The notes: generated by a model not told the origin, from the letters alone. Positions 1 to 8,795 are shown, counted from the first letter of the stretch. The stretch: DNA of 64,000 bases from Berkiella sp964594635 (GCA_964594635.1 CAZQMV010000005.1:124001-188000); one strand, 5' to 3'. Numbers and translations: made by a program.

Positions 1-8
1 GTTTCACT

Positions 9-149
9 AAATCTCCCCGGCACTTCGCGCCTCCCCTCTTTACGAAAGAGGGGTAAAGATCGCTTTGCTCAAGAAAGAAAAAATTGCGCAACGCGCAATA
101 GAGCCCACTTTGTAAAGGGGGCCGCGAGCGCTTAGCGAGCGGGGGATTT
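9..149. repeat. Hairpin-rich intergenic repeat downstream of cpoB
   Basis: The element is bounded by AAATCTCCCC at 9-18 and GGGGGATTT at 141-149, which are nearly inverted copies of each other. Inside are a CCCCTCTTT/AAAGAGGGG hairpin around 33-53, an ATTGCGC/GCGCAAT hairpin at 83-99 and a GCGAGCG-type palindrome around 123-142. Terminal complementarity plus nested hairpins looks like a MITE- or RUP-like non-autonomous repeat. It could also end transcription of the tol-pal operon, which runs into it on the minus strand. No coding capacity is visible. Confidence 0.5.
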
Positions 150-156
150 TAAGATT

Positions 157-1035
157 TTATAGATGGCCTTCTTGGCGCATTTTGTCTAAACGGGAGTCTG
201 CCAACTGTGCCGAGGTTGTCCCCGGATATTGGCTTTTCACCCGGGTAAGAAGGTCGTTAGAACGCTTCCATTGGCCTTTTGCATATTCAACGTACCCTAA
301 CTTTAGGAGCGAATCTGCAGCCTTAGGATGCTGAGGATGGTTACGATAGACACGATCAAATGCTTCGAAAGCTAAATCTAAATTACCCTTAACCAAATAG
401 ATTTCACCCAACCAATAGCTCGCATTGGGGACATATTTACCATTAGGAAAAGTAGTGATCAGTGATTTAAAGCCGGCAAGTGCACCATCGTAGTCTTTAT
501 TTTGAATTAATCGATAAGCATTTTGATAAGCTTTCTCTTCAGCTGCCACATCTTCTTGAACCGGCAAGCCTGTTAATGCTGCTGGCTGCCCTGTTGTCAT
601 ATCAGCAACGGCGAGCTGACTAGATGCACGCGCATCGGCTCCACCTTGCATGCTCGTGTTGGCATCATTTTCAGCTAAAGAAACAGAAGATACCCCACTC
701 ATTTTAGCGGGGCCACCTTCACGTAGACGTCGATCTAAATCCAGATAGAGTTTTTTCTGCTGTTCTTGTGCTTGTTGGAGCTGGTAATTTTGCTCTTCAA
801 CCTTACCACGCAACTCTTGCACTTCTCGCTGCAAAAACTCAATTTTCTTCAATGTATCCAGCGCGGCACGCTCGGCTACTCGGTTTACTTGCCCGCCTTC
901 ATCGGCATCCCAATTACCATTGGAACGTGACTCAACATCCGCCATTGACCATGCTGTCCCTATCAAAGATAGAGAAAGCATGATCGCTGCGAAACAAGTA
1001 GTCCTTTTGAAGAAAGAACTGAAATTAGTTTTCAT
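157..1035 (-). CDS. cpoB: Cell division coordinator CpoB (YbgF), TolA-binding TPR protein
   Basis: Periplasmic protein that binds TolA and couples outer-membrane constriction to peptidoglycan synthesis at division. The sequence shows a Sec signal peptide (basic start, hydrophobic stretch ending near residue 30), a Gln/Glu-rich coiled coil at about 55-105, a low-complexity linker, and a C-terminal TPR region from about residue 170 (AYQNAYRLIQNKDYDGAL, YWLGEIYLVKGNLDLAFEAF). I chose the ATG at 1035, giving 292 residues. It overlaps the pal stop by 11 bp, which suggests translational coupling; a longer reading from 1050 adds five hydrophobic residues without benefit. It is the last gene of tolQRAB-pal-cpoB. 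Confidence 0.93.
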   Translation of the reverse strand: MKTNFSSFFKRTTCFAAIMLSLSLIGTAWSMADVESRSNGNWDADEGGQVNRVAERAALDTLKKIEFLQREVQELRGKVEEQNYQLQQAQEQQKKLYLDLDRRLREGGPAKMSGVSSVSLAENDANTSMQGGADARASSQLAVADMTTGQPAALTGLPVQEDVAAEEKAYQNAYRLIQNKDYDGALAGFKSLITTFPNGKYVPNASYWLGEIYLVKGNLDLAFEAFDRVYRNHPQHPKAADSLLKLGYVEYAKGQWKRSNDLLTRVKSQYPGTTSAQLADSRLDKMRQEGHL

Positions 1036-1534
1036 AAACAACAACAGCACGTCGGTTCAAACGGTTCGCTTCTTCGTCATGACCCATTACTTCTGGCTTT
1101 TCTTTACCATAGCTAACGGTCGCGATTTGGTGCGGCGCAACGCCTTGTGACATTAACGCGTTCGCAATCGTACGTGCGCGTCTTTCACCTAAAGCAATGT
1201 TGTACTCACGGCTGCCATGTTCATCCGCATGCCCTTCAACGCGCATGTGATGATTTGGATTGTTCTTTAAAAATTCTGCATGTGCATAAACGACTTCATA
1301 ATCGCCTTCGCTGATTTCTGAGCGATCGTATTCAAAGTAGAATTTACGCTTAGCAAGTAAATCGTGTTGATCTGCGCTGCTCAAAAACTCAGAACCGTCA
1401 CCTACACCATTTGTGCTAGCGCCGTAACCTGAATCCTTACCATTAGCTCCGTTTTTGGAATTATGGGAACAACCCACAACACCGACGCAAAGCGCAACGC
1501 CTACTACTAAGTGACGTAACCCCCGAATTTGCAT
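1025..1534 (-). CDS. pal: Peptidoglycan-associated lipoprotein Pal
   Basis: Outer-membrane lipoprotein that anchors the envelope by binding peptidoglycan and interacts with TolB/TolA. A lipoprotein signal ends in the lipobox VVGC with the lipidated Cys at residue 22. A flexible Gly/Ser/Asn linker follows, then an OmpA-like domain from about residue 62 with FEYDRSEI, VEGHADEHGSREYN and LGERRA, where the conserved Asp and Arg contact the meso-diaminopimelate peptide. The 169-residue length is normal. It lies 51 bp downstream of tolB, the only sizeable gap in the operon, so a separate promoter or processing site could sit there. Confidence 0.97.
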   Translation of the reverse strand: MQIRGLRHLVVGVALCVGVVGCSHNSKNGANGKDSGYGASTNGVGDGSEFLSSADQHDLLAKRKFYFEYDRSEISEGDYEVVYAHAEFLKNNPNHHMRVEGHADEHGSREYNIALGERRARTIANALMSQGVAPHQIATVSYGKEKPEVMGHDEEANRLNRRAVVVYEN

Positions 1535-1585
1535 GTTTGGCTCCTTACCTATTTATTCTAAAAAATTGCAAACCGCTATTCTATC

Positions 1586-2950
1586 TCAAGATAGAAATGG
1601 TGACCATGCTGGCTCTTGAACACTACCCTCGCGTGCTGGCAGTCGTAACTGCCCACGACCGTCTAAGGTTACTAAACTTAAAATCTGACGATCACCTTCT
1701 CGCGTGCCATAGAGTACCATAGCGCCGTTAGGAGACAAGGTGGGAGATTCATCAAAAACAGCGTGAGTCAACACACTCACTTGGCCTGTGCTGAGTTCTT
1801 GGCAGGCAATATGGAATCGACGATCATTATCTTCTCGATGCATCATCACCAAATATCGGCCATCGGATGTTAACATCGGGCGCGCATTATAATTGCCTAC
1901 AAATGTCATGCGATCAATTTTACGAGTCGACATGTCCATCTTATAAATTTGTGGTCGCCCACCGCGATTAGAGGTGAAGTAAAGCGCACGCCCATCTTGT
2001 GACCAAGCTGGCTCTGTATCGATTGAATAACCATCGGTAATTTGCTGAATGTTTTGTGTATCCATGTCCCACAGATAAATTTTTGGACTGCCTTCTTTGG
2101 ATAACACCACAGCCAATTGACGGCCATTGGGTGACCATGCAGGAGCACCATTGATCCCTGGGAATTTTGATAATAAGCGTCGTTTACCTGTGGCGACTTC
2201 AATCAAATAAATTTCAGCGCGATTTTTTTCAAAAGAAACAAAAGCAATTTGTCTTGCATCGGGCGACCAAGAAGGCGACATCAATGGCTCTTTTGATTTC
2301 ACTAACGTCACAGGGTTGTAACCATCTGCATCGGCAACTTCTAAGCTATAATGAGTGCCATCAAATGCACGCACCACCATGACATAAGCTATTCGAGTAG
2401 AAAAAGCGCCACGAATACCCGTTAGCTTTTCATAGATATCATCACTGATCCGGTGCGCTAAGGCACGAAAATCTTTACGGTGGACGCCATGGTAAGTTTT
2501 GCTCAATAACACCGTATTTTCTGCGCGTGTTAACTCGCCATTTTTTAATTGCCCTGACCGACCTTGCGCTTTATAAACGTCTAGCAATTTAAAGTTGATC
2601 GCAAAGCTGTCTTGCGACTCCGGTTTAATGGAACCCAGAACAACGTTCTCCACCCCCACTTGTTGCCATAATCCCGCATCAAGCTCTTGCGAAACAGTAT
2701 TCACACGCGGTAATTGCTCAGGAAGCAGTGGATCGAAACGGCCGCACATTCTTAAATCGTTACGCACGACATTCGCCAACTCCTCAAAAGAAGAGCCCAA
2801 ACCGGCGCGTCTTTGCGACGCTTCCTCTGCGCTATTAGTGACCGCAATCGGTACACCCGCAACCGTTCCTTGGGAAATTTCAATGTTCAAGCGCGCATGA
2901 GCACTGGATGATAATCCTAAGAGCAAAACAGCCAAGACAAAATGTTTCAC
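1586..2950 (-). CDS. tolB: Tol-Pal system beta-propeller protein TolB
   Basis: Periplasmic protein that shuttles between TolA and Pal. The start is a GTG whose GTGA overlaps the tolA stop by 4 bp. An N-terminal signal peptide ends at SSAHA (about residue 19). The alpha/beta N-domain follows and then a six-bladed propeller, seen as repeated blocks such as PSWSPDARQIAFVSFE, PAWSPNGRQLAVVLS and PAWSQDGRALYFTSNRGG. At 454 residues it is slightly longer than the roughly 430 residues of E. coli TolB. Context and repeats leave little doubt. Confidence 0.97.
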   Translation of the reverse strand: MKHFVLAVLLLGLSSSAHARLNIEISQGTVAGVPIAVTNSAEEASQRRAGLGSSFEELANVVRNDLRMCGRFDPLLPEQLPRVNTVSQELDAGLWQQVGVENVVLGSIKPESQDSFAINFKLLDVYKAQGRSGQLKNGELTRAENTVLLSKTYHGVHRKDFRALAHRISDDIYEKLTGIRGAFSTRIAYVMVVRAFDGTHYSLEVADADGYNPVTLVKSKEPLMSPSWSPDARQIAFVSFEKNRAEIYLIEVATGKRRLLSKFPGINGAPAWSPNGRQLAVVLSKEGSPKIYLWDMDTQNIQQITDGYSIDTEPAWSQDGRALYFTSNRGGRPQIYKMDMSTRKIDRMTFVGNYNARPMLTSDGRYLVMMHREDNDRRFHIACQELSTGQVSVLTHAVFDESPTLSPNGAMVLYGTREGDRQILSLVTLDGRGQLRLPAREGSVQEPAWSPFLS

Positions 2951-3813
2951 GCAGCCTCCGGACGGAAAATAAAATCAAATTCACGAAATTGATTAGCTAA
3001 TGCAGGATCAGATGGCATAGGTAAAGGAGAAGCTTTTTGAACGGCTACCTCTGCTGAACGATCAAATTCCACGCTGCCACTGGATTGAACAACCCGAGCT
3101 TCGATCACATCGCCTGTTGGCATTAATCGAACGGCTATCTTGCAAGAATATTTCGAGAAATCCACGCCTAAGGGTTGTCGCCAGTGTTGATGAAGTCTAT
3201 TACGCAACAGCATTTTAAACTTATCAAGCTCTGCTTGATTTACGCTGGCAGCTCTCTTGGCATTCTCATCTGCTAACACTTTCTCTTTTTGCTTCGCAAG
3301 TTCTTGCTGCTTAGCCAGCTCGGCCGCCTTTTGTTCTACGATGGCTTTATTTTTAGCCGCTAAAGCTTCCTCTTTTTGCTTTTGAAGCTTTTTCAAATTC
3401 TCTTGTTCAGCTTTGACCTTGTCTTTTAATTCTTGTTCTTGCTGTTCTTTTACCAAGCGTTGTAATTCCGCTTCTTTTTTAAGTTGCTCATTCTTCTTTT
3501 TGAGTTCAACTAATAATTTCTCTTCTTTTTCACGCTTTTCTTTGGCTTCAGCTTCTTTGCGTTGCAGTTCTTGCTTTTTTGCTTGTTCTTGCTGTTTGCG
3601 CTTTGCTTCAATCATCGCTAGGCGATCAACTTCATCTTGCAAACTCTTTTTATTGACGACCACCGCCTCAATGATCTCTTTATTTTCATCAGGGTTAGCC
3701 ATGGGAGGAAGATGCATGGTGTGATCAAAACTAATAATCAATAAAACGCCGAGAGCAATATGCAAAAATATTGCTAGCCCTAAGGAAACTTTATTTGAAA
3801 CCGCTTTGCGCAC
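2947..3813 (-). CDS. tolA: Cell envelope integrity protein TolA
   Basis: Inner-membrane protein that spans the periplasm and transmits proton-motive-force energy from TolQR to Pal/TolB/CpoB. Three parts are visible: one N-terminal membrane helix (LGLAIFLHIALGVLLIISF), a long Lys/Glu/Gln/Ala-rich helical domain at about 60-195, and a C-terminal domain with KFKMLLRNRLHQHWRQP and a TonB-like VRLMPTGDVIEARVVQSSGS. The domain order is diagnostic. The gene lies 4 bp from tolR. The Lys-rich repeat gives a long spurious open frame on the opposite strand, which I do not annotate. Confidence 0.95.
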   Translation of the reverse strand: MRKAVSNKVSLGLAIFLHIALGVLLIISFDHTMHLPPMANPDENKEIIEAVVVNKKSLQDEVDRLAMIEAKRKQQEQAKKQELQRKEAEAKEKREKEEKLLVELKKKNEQLKKEAELQRLVKEQQEQELKDKVKAEQENLKKLQKQKEEALAAKNKAIVEQKAAELAKQQELAKQKEKVLADENAKRAASVNQAELDKFKMLLRNRLHQHWRQPLGVDFSKYSCKIAVRLMPTGDVIEARVVQSSGSVEFDRSAEVAVQKASPLPMPSDPALANQFREFDFIFRPEAA

Positions 3814-3817
3814 TTTA

Positions 3818-4267
3818 CTACCTTTTCTTCATAGCGATTTGCGAAGGCGCATCATCTTGTGTGACTAATCCCACACTGGGCGCTCCCGCTTTTTGTAATA
3901 GCACCATCGCCCCAATCACTTTGCCATAATCGACTTGTTTATCGGCCTTGACGAGAATTTTACGCTTGGGATGCGCTTCAAGATCAGCCATCACGCGCAA
4001 TGTGAGCGCTTGGCTATCAATGATGGCAGAAGGTGTATCAGAAATATTCAGATAAAGCCGACCTTCTTTATCAACGCTAACCACAATCGGCTCTTTTTCA
4101 GTGGACGGCAACGCCTTAGCGCTGGCTTGAGGTAAATCGACGGATACCCCTTGTTGTAACAAGGGTGCGGTTACCATAAAAATAACCAATAACACCAACA
4201 TCACGTCGATGTAAGGAACCACATTAATATCGGCGACGAGTTTTTTAGAATTACGCTTTCTCAGCAT
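3818..4267 (-). CDS. tolR: Tol-Pal proton channel component TolR
   Basis: ExbD/TolR-family protein forming the proton pathway with TolQ. The 149-residue protein has a short cytoplasmic tail, one membrane helix with the key Asp (VVPYIDVMLVLLVIFMVTAP), and a periplasmic domain. The motif PYIDVMLVLLVIFM is diagnostic for the family. TolR rather than ExbD is assigned because it lies between tolQ and tolA. Confidence 0.96.
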   Translation of the reverse strand: MLRKRNSKKLVADINVVPYIDVMLVLLVIFMVTAPLLQQGVSVDLPQASAKALPSTEKEPIVVSVDKEGRLYLNISDTPSAIIDSQALTLRVMADLEAHPKRKILVKADKQVDYGKVIGAMVLLQKAGAPSVGLVTQDDAPSQIAMKKR

Positions 4268-4279
4268 TATTCCACCCTC

Positions 4280-5002
4280 TTATTTTGCTAATTCTTCTTT
4301 AAGCGCATCACCTTCTGGCTCTTGCCAAGATTGCGAATGCAATCTGCGGTATAAGGCGCCGGAAAATTCTTCAGCTAAATTATCATAACCACGTATTATC
4401 TTTTGTGAGCTTGCCGTAAAACGGTTATAAGCAAATACCGCAGGAATAGCAGCAAATAACCCTAAGGCTGTAGCAACTAATGCTTCTGAAATACCTGGCG
4501 CGACCGTTGCTAATGTTGCTTGTTGCATAGCGCCTAGCGCGCGAAACGCCGTCATAATGCCCCATACGGTACCGAATAAACCAATGTATACGCTAATAGA
4601 GCCAACCGTTGCTAAAAAGGGTAAATGTTGTTCAAGGGATTCTTCTTGTCTTGCCAAAGCAACACGCATTGCTCGCTCTGTTCCACCCATCACGGCTTCT
4701 TGCCCAATATCTTGTTTATAAAGACGAACAAATTCCCGAAACCCGGCTCGGAACACTTGTTCAACACCATCACCGTTAAAGCGACGTGATGCCAAGTAAT
4801 CATAAAGACGATTCAGATCACTGCTATTATGGAAACGTTGCTGGAAAGCATCGAACATTTTTTGCGCTTGGAACAGCGCATAACCGCGCTGAAAAATCAG
4901 CGACCAGGAAATGACTGATAGCCCTAATAAAATGAGCATCACAATTTGCACTAAGGCACTGGCTTCGGTAAATAAACTTAGCAATGATAAGTCAGTATTC
5001 AC
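4280..5002 (-). CDS. tolQ: Tol-Pal proton channel component TolQ
   Basis: MotA/TolQ/ExbB-family inner-membrane protein that energises TolA. At 240 residues it has three membrane helices: one near the N-terminus and two in the second half, the second half including FLATVGSISVYIGLFGTVWGIM and APGISEALVATALGLFAAIPAV. The conserved polar residues of the proton path are within these helices. It is the first gene of the tol operon here. The thioesterase gene ybgC, commonly just upstream of tolQ, is absent; the 167 bp before it separate it from ruvB. Confidence 0.95.
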   Translation of the reverse strand: MNTDLSLLSLFTEASALVQIVMLILLGLSVISWSLIFQRGYALFQAQKMFDAFQQRFHNSSDLNRLYDYLASRRFNGDGVEQVFRAGFREFVRLYKQDIGQEAVMGGTERAMRVALARQEESLEQHLPFLATVGSISVYIGLFGTVWGIMTAFRALGAMQQATLATVAPGISEALVATALGLFAAIPAVFAYNRFTASSQKIIRGYDNLAEEFSGALYRRLHSQSWQEPEGDALKEELAK

Positions 5003-5052
5003 GCTTTCAACTCCCTCAACATCGCCCGAAGGGCTTGATCAAATCGGTAAAA

Positions 5053-5076
5053 ATATCTTCAAAGGCCTGAAGATAT
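5053..5076 (-). terminator. Predicted terminator after ruvB
   Basis: A perfect 9-bp inverted repeat, ATATCTTCA/TGAAGATAT with a 6-base loop, is followed on the minus strand by a short T run (TATTTTTACC). It lies downstream of ruvB and upstream of tolQ, so it would separate the ruv and tol transcripts. The stem is AT-rich and only moderately stable. Confidence 0.5.
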
Positions 5077-5169
5077 CATAGTTCGCTTAGCATTAAGAGC
5101 AAAGTAACCCAACCTTTCAAAGGTATCAATTAAAGCTACCAAACTCAAACTATTTTCAACAGTAGGTAA

Positions 5170-6192
5170 TTACCTTAACTCATTTGTAGGCATTGGCAAT
5201 CCAAAGTGAGCGTAAGTTTGCGCCGTCACGACTCGACCTCGTGGTGTACGGATCATAAATCCTTGCTGGATCAAAAAGGGCTCGATAATATCTTCAATGG
5301 TATCTTTTGCCTCACCAATCGCTGCCGCGAGACTATCAATGCCTACTGGGCCCCCTTGGAATTTATCAATCGCCACCTGCAGGAGTTTTCTATCTAAAAC
5401 GTCAAAGCCCTTGGCATCAACTTCCAACAAGGCTAATGCCTTTTTGGCTAACGCGTGCGTAATTTCACCTTGTCCTTCAACTTGTGCGACATCGCGCACC
5501 CGACGTAATAACCGGTTGGCAATACGTGGCGTCCCCCTTGAACGACAAGCAATCTCGGTTGCACCCTCATCTGTAATGGCAATTTTTAAAACACCGCTTG
5601 AACGCAACACAATCTTTTTGAGATCAGCCGTATTGTAAAATTCAAGCCGCTGTACAATCCCAAATCGATCGCGCAAGGGCGAGGTGAGCATGCCAGCCCT
5701 GGTCGTCGCCCCAATTAAGGTAAAAGGTGGAATATCAAGCTTAATCGAACGCGCAGCCGGACCTTCGCCTATCATGATATCAATTTGATAATCTTCCATC
5801 GCAGGATAAAGCACTTCTTCGATCACGGGGCTTAGCCGATGAATTTCGTCAATAAATAAGACATCTTTGGGCTGCAAATTCGTCAAGATGGCCGCCAGAT
5901 CACCAGGCCGCTCAATCACAGGACCTGACGTTTGTTTGATATTGACGTTTAACTCATTGGCTACAATATTCGCCAACGTGGTTTTACCCAACCCCGGGGG
6001 ACCAAAAATCAGCAAATGATCCAAAGCCTCACCGCGCCTTCTAGCCGCTTCAATAAAAATACTTAATTGCTCACGGACCCCATCTTGTCCTGTGTAATCT
6101 GCTAAAGATTGCGGCCTAATCACCGCTTCTTGAGTAGACTCAATTATTAAAGAGCTTTGCGAAACAATCCGATCCGTTATTTCACTGTTCAT
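5170..6192 (-). CDS. ruvB: Holliday junction branch migration helicase RuvB
   Basis: AAA+ hexameric motor that drives branch migration with RuvA. At 340 residues it shows Walker A GPPGLGKTTL at about 64-73, Walker B DVLFIDEIHRLSP, sensor-1 GATTRAGML with the RuvB-typical TSPLRDRFGI, and the arginine-finger/winged-helix region RGTPRIANRLLRRVRD followed by GGPVGIDSLA. The ATG overlaps the ruvA stop (ATGA). Last gene of the yebC-ruvC-ruvA-ruvB run. Confidence 0.98.
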   Translation of the reverse strand: MNSEITDRIVSQSSLIIESTQEAVIRPQSLADYTGQDGVREQLSIFIEAARRRGEALDHLLIFGPPGLGKTTLANIVANELNVNIKQTSGPVIERPGDLAAILTNLQPKDVLFIDEIHRLSPVIEEVLYPAMEDYQIDIMIGEGPAARSIKLDIPPFTLIGATTRAGMLTSPLRDRFGIVQRLEFYNTADLKKIVLRSSGVLKIAITDEGATEIACRSRGTPRIANRLLRRVRDVAQVEGQGEITHALAKKALALLEVDAKGFDVLDRKLLQVAIDKFQGGPVGIDSLAAAIGEAKDTIEDIIEPFLIQQGFMIRTPRGRVVTAQTYAHFGLPMPTNELR

Positions 6193-6794
6193 ACTTTTGC
6201 CAATCCTTGTAAGGCTTCTCGTAAAATCGCTTCACAACTGGTTGCTTTATTTTCGACTTTTGCAATCGCTTTACTGGCTTCTTGTGGTTTATAGCCCAGT
6301 GCAATCAACGCAGCAATGGCTTCTTGCTCAGGGCCTTGCGCTTTTGCTAACAACGAAGAGGTGATATTTTTTTGCGGTGAAGACAACATCATCTTACCAA
6401 GTCTGTCTTTCATTTCAACGATAATACGAAGGGCTGTCTTTGCGCCAATGCCAGGCAGACGCTGTAAGCGACTGACCTCTTCCATTGCCAATATTTCCAT
6501 CAACTCATGAGGTGATAAACCCGATAAAATGGCAAGAGCGATTTTAGGCCCAACGCCATTGGTTTTAATCAACTCTTGAAAAAGATAACATTCATCATGG
6601 GTTGCAAAACCATAAAGTAGCTGCGCATCTTCGCGCACGACCATATGGGTCCGTAACACCACTTCTTGCCCTACTTCTGGCAACACAAAAAAAGTCGATA
6701 ACGGTGTTTGCACGATATAACCCACTCCGTGCACATCAATCATTAAAAATGGCGGATTCTTTTCAATTAATTTACCGCGGAGTTGTCCTATCAT
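6189..6794 (-). CDS. ruvA: Holliday junction DNA-binding protein RuvA
   Basis: Binds four-way junctions as a tetramer and loads RuvB. The 201-residue protein begins MIGQLRGKL and has the N-terminal OB fold, helix-hairpin-helix motifs (TNGVGPKIALAILS and LPGIGAKTALRIIVEMKDR) and a C-terminal RuvB-binding domain (AIAALIALGYKPQEASKAI). It overlaps the end of ruvC by 23 bp. Confidence 0.97.
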   Translation of the reverse strand: MIGQLRGKLIEKNPPFLMIDVHGVGYIVQTPLSTFFVLPEVGQEVVLRTHMVVREDAQLLYGFATHDECYLFQELIKTNGVGPKIALAILSGLSPHELMEILAMEEVSRLQRLPGIGAKTALRIIVEMKDRLGKMMLSSPQKNITSSLLAKAQGPEQEAIAALIALGYKPQEASKAIAKVENKATSCEAILREALQGLAKV

Positions 6795-7332
6795 ATGATT
6801 TCCATCCAGCTGTTCGTTTGTTGCGGCGAATTCCCGAGCGACCTCTATGGGGTACGGTTAAATCGGTATGTAAATGGCACAATGCCACCGCCAATGCATC
6901 TGCGGCATCGGCCTGGGGTTTCTCTTCTAAAGATAATAATACTTGTATCATATGCTGGACTTGCGCTTTATCTGCTCCGCCCGTTCCCGTGATGGCTTGT
7001 TTAATAGATCTGGGTGCATATTCAAAAACAGACAATTGGGCCTGCATGACGGCCGCGATTGCGACCCCTCTTGCTTGACCCAATTTCAATGCCGAGCGCA
7101 CATTCTTATGCACAAAGACTTGCTCAATGGCTAATTCCGTCGGTTGATACGTTTTGACGATGTGTTGGATCTCTTCAAATAAGGATCCTAAGCGTAAAGA
7201 TTCTTCCTTTGCCGTTAAGCGAATACACCCGCCAAAAAGGCAAATCGGCATACCCGCTGCATTTTTTTCAATTACCGCAATGCCTGTGATGCGTGATCCA
7301 GGATCTATACCAAGTATTCGTCGATGCGGCAA
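6772..7332 (-). CDS. ruvC: Crossover junction endodeoxyribonuclease RuvC
   Basis: Resolves Holliday junctions made mobile by RuvAB. The RNase H-like fold shows the first catalytic Asp in ILGIDPGSRITG, the Glu of AIEQVFV, and the C-terminal acidic pair in DAADALAVALCH. The start appears to be TTG (7332), with AAGGA about 8 bases upstream; no ATG or GTG is placed better before the conserved GIDPG. At 186 residues it is slightly longer than E. coli RuvC, with a basic C-terminal tail. It sits 11 bp after yebC. Confidence 0.95.
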   Translation of the reverse strand: MPHRRILGIDPGSRITGIAVIEKNAAGMPICLFGGCIRLTAKEESLRLGSLFEEIQHIVKTYQPTELAIEQVFVHKNVRSALKLGQARGVAIAAVMQAQLSVFEYAPRSIKQAITGTGGADKAQVQHMIQVLLSLEEKPQADAADALAVALCHLHTDLTVPHRGRSGIRRNKRTAGWKSYDRTTPR

Positions 7333-7343
7333 AGAGGATATCC

Positions 7344-8087
7344 TTATGCCAATTGTAAACCTATTTCTTCTGGAATATCTGCATTGGAATACACTTCTTG
7401 CACATCATCCAGATCTTCTAACATATCAACTAATTTCATAAATTGTTGCGCGTCTTCAAAATTCAATGTGACCGTCATAGAAGGCACCATGGTTAGCTCG
7501 CCCTCTTCTTGTACAAATCCTGCCACTGTCATCGCTTCTTGTACGGCGACAAACATGTCAGGAGAGGTATTCACCGTGAAGCTGCCATCTTCTTCTTTGA
7601 CGACATCATCAGCCCCCGCTTCAATTGCCACTTCCATCAGCTTGTCTTCATTGGTGCCCTTTGGAAATAACAGCTGTCCCATCTTAGTAAAAAGATAGGC
7701 GACTGAGCCATCAGTCCCTAAGTTGCCACCCATTTTGGTAAAAGCATGGCGCACTTCTGAAACGGTGCGGTTACGATTGTCGGTTAAGCAATCGACCATG
7801 ATGGCAACCCCATTAGGGCCATAACCTTCATAACGAATTTCCACCAAATCTGAATTATCGTCGCCGCCAGCGCCTCGTTTAATCGCACGATCAATGGTAT
7901 CGCGCGTCATATTATTGCTAAGGGCTTTATCAATCGCGATACGCAGCCTGGGATTTGAATTCAGATCTGAACTAATTTTAGCAGAAACCGTAATTTCCCG
8001 GATCAATTTTGTAAATAATTTTCCGCGCTTTGCATCTTGGGCATTTTTTCGATGTTTGATATTTGCCCATTTACTATGACCTGCCAT
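7344..8087 (-). CDS. yebC: YebC/PmpR-family DNA-binding regulatory protein
   Basis: Conserved three-domain protein, described as a transcriptional regulator and, in some bacteria, as a factor that helps ribosomes through difficult nascent chains. Diagnostic start MAGHSKWANIKHRK and later GGNLGTDGSVAYLF with an acidic C-terminal domain. The 247-residue length is normal. The ATG overlaps the 3' end of the nudix gene by 14 bp, and ruvC follows, the common gammaproteobacterial order. Confidence 0.96.
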   Translation of the reverse strand: MAGHSKWANIKHRKNAQDAKRGKLFTKLIREITVSAKISSDLNSNPRLRIAIDKALSNNMTRDTIDRAIKRGAGGDDNSDLVEIRYEGYGPNGVAIMVDCLTDNRNRTVSEVRHAFTKMGGNLGTDGSVAYLFTKMGQLLFPKGTNEDKLMEVAIEAGADDVVKEEDGSFTVNTSPDMFVAVQEAMTVAGFVQEEGELTMVPSMTVTLNFEDAQQFMKLVDMLEDLDDVQEVYSNADIPEEIGLQLA

Positions 8088-8517
8088 GTTCTCTCCTTAC
8101 AAACGTCCTAATCGCTTCTTGATTACTCGGTGATGAGGCAATCTTTACTGCTTCCTCTTTGGATAACCAACGATAAGCTAGATGCTCATGGCTTAGAGTA
8201 ATCGGTATTCTTTGGGGTAATTCAAAACAAAACACATGTTCTTTATTTTTTGTCACATTCGGTGCGTAACGATGCCGCCATTGGGGATATATCTCAAACC
8301 AATTAGCCAAATGACAATCGTTCATGCTGCCATCCACTCTGCTTAAACCCGTTTCTTCACTGAGTTCCCGCCAGGCTGTTTCAAGCGTTGTTTCATTTTC
8401 TTCTAAACTTCCAGTCACCGACTGCCAAAAATCAGAGTGATCCTTTCTTTGCAAGAGTAAAACCTCTGCCTCTTTTGTATAAACGACAACTAAAACGGAT
8501 TCAGGACGCTTGGTCAT
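8074..8517 (-). CDS. nudB: Dihydroneopterin triphosphate diphosphatase-like nudix hydrolase NudB
   Basis: Nudix hydrolase; in E. coli NudB removes pyrophosphate from dihydroneopterin triphosphate in folate synthesis. The nudix box is complete (GSLEENETTLETAWREL then SEETGL) within a 147-residue protein, and WQSVTGSLE is typical of the NudB subgroup. The neighbours yebC and ruvC are the usual NudB context, which supports the subgroup call; substrate is inferred. The ATG shares one base with the preceding stop (TAATG). Confidence 0.87.
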   Translation of the reverse strand: MTKRPESVLVVVYTKEAEVLLLQRKDHSDFWQSVTGSLEENETTLETAWRELSEETGLSRVDGSMNDCHLANWFEIYPQWRHRYAPNVTKNKEHVFCFELPQRIPITLSHEHLAYRWLSKEEAVKIASSPSNQEAIRTFVRREHGRS

Positions 8518-8795
8518 TAGTGTGACGTATGATCACAAGCGGCTTTTTGGCAACCCGAACCTGCTGCACTCTCACCATCATTTCCAGAACTTGCTATATA
8601 ACGTTGTTTCGATTTAGATTTTTCATCCGTTTCGTAATATCCCTGCCCTTTTAAGCGAAACCGCGGTGCCGTTACGCACTTTTCAAAGGAAATTGACTGG
8701 CACTTTTCACAAGGCGAGCTTGGGAGCTCGTCCATTTTGAGTAAAAATTCTTGATCATGGCCGCAATCATTACAGCGAAATTCATAAATCGGCAT
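8517..8795 (-). CDS. FmdB-family zinc ribbon protein
   Basis: Small 92-residue protein starting MPIYEFRCNDCGHDQEF, the standard FmdB/CxxC regulatory-protein signature, with two Cys pairs (CNDC and CEKC) that should bind one zinc ion. The C-terminal half is polar and ends in a Cys/His-containing tail (CQKAACDHTSH). Proteins of this family are widespread but their role is not well defined. It is the first gene of the fmdB-nudB-yebC-ruvCAB run. Confidence 0.85.
   Translation of the reverse strand: MPIYEFRCNDCGHDQEFLLKMDELPSSPCEKCQSISFEKCVTAPRFRLKGQGYYETDEKSKSKQRYIASSGNDGESAAGSGCQKAACDHTSH

Noticed and set aside
3413..3724. Cys/Ser-rich plus-strand frame
   Set aside because: Antisense of the Lys/Glu-rich helix of tolA; composition is a shadow of that repeat.
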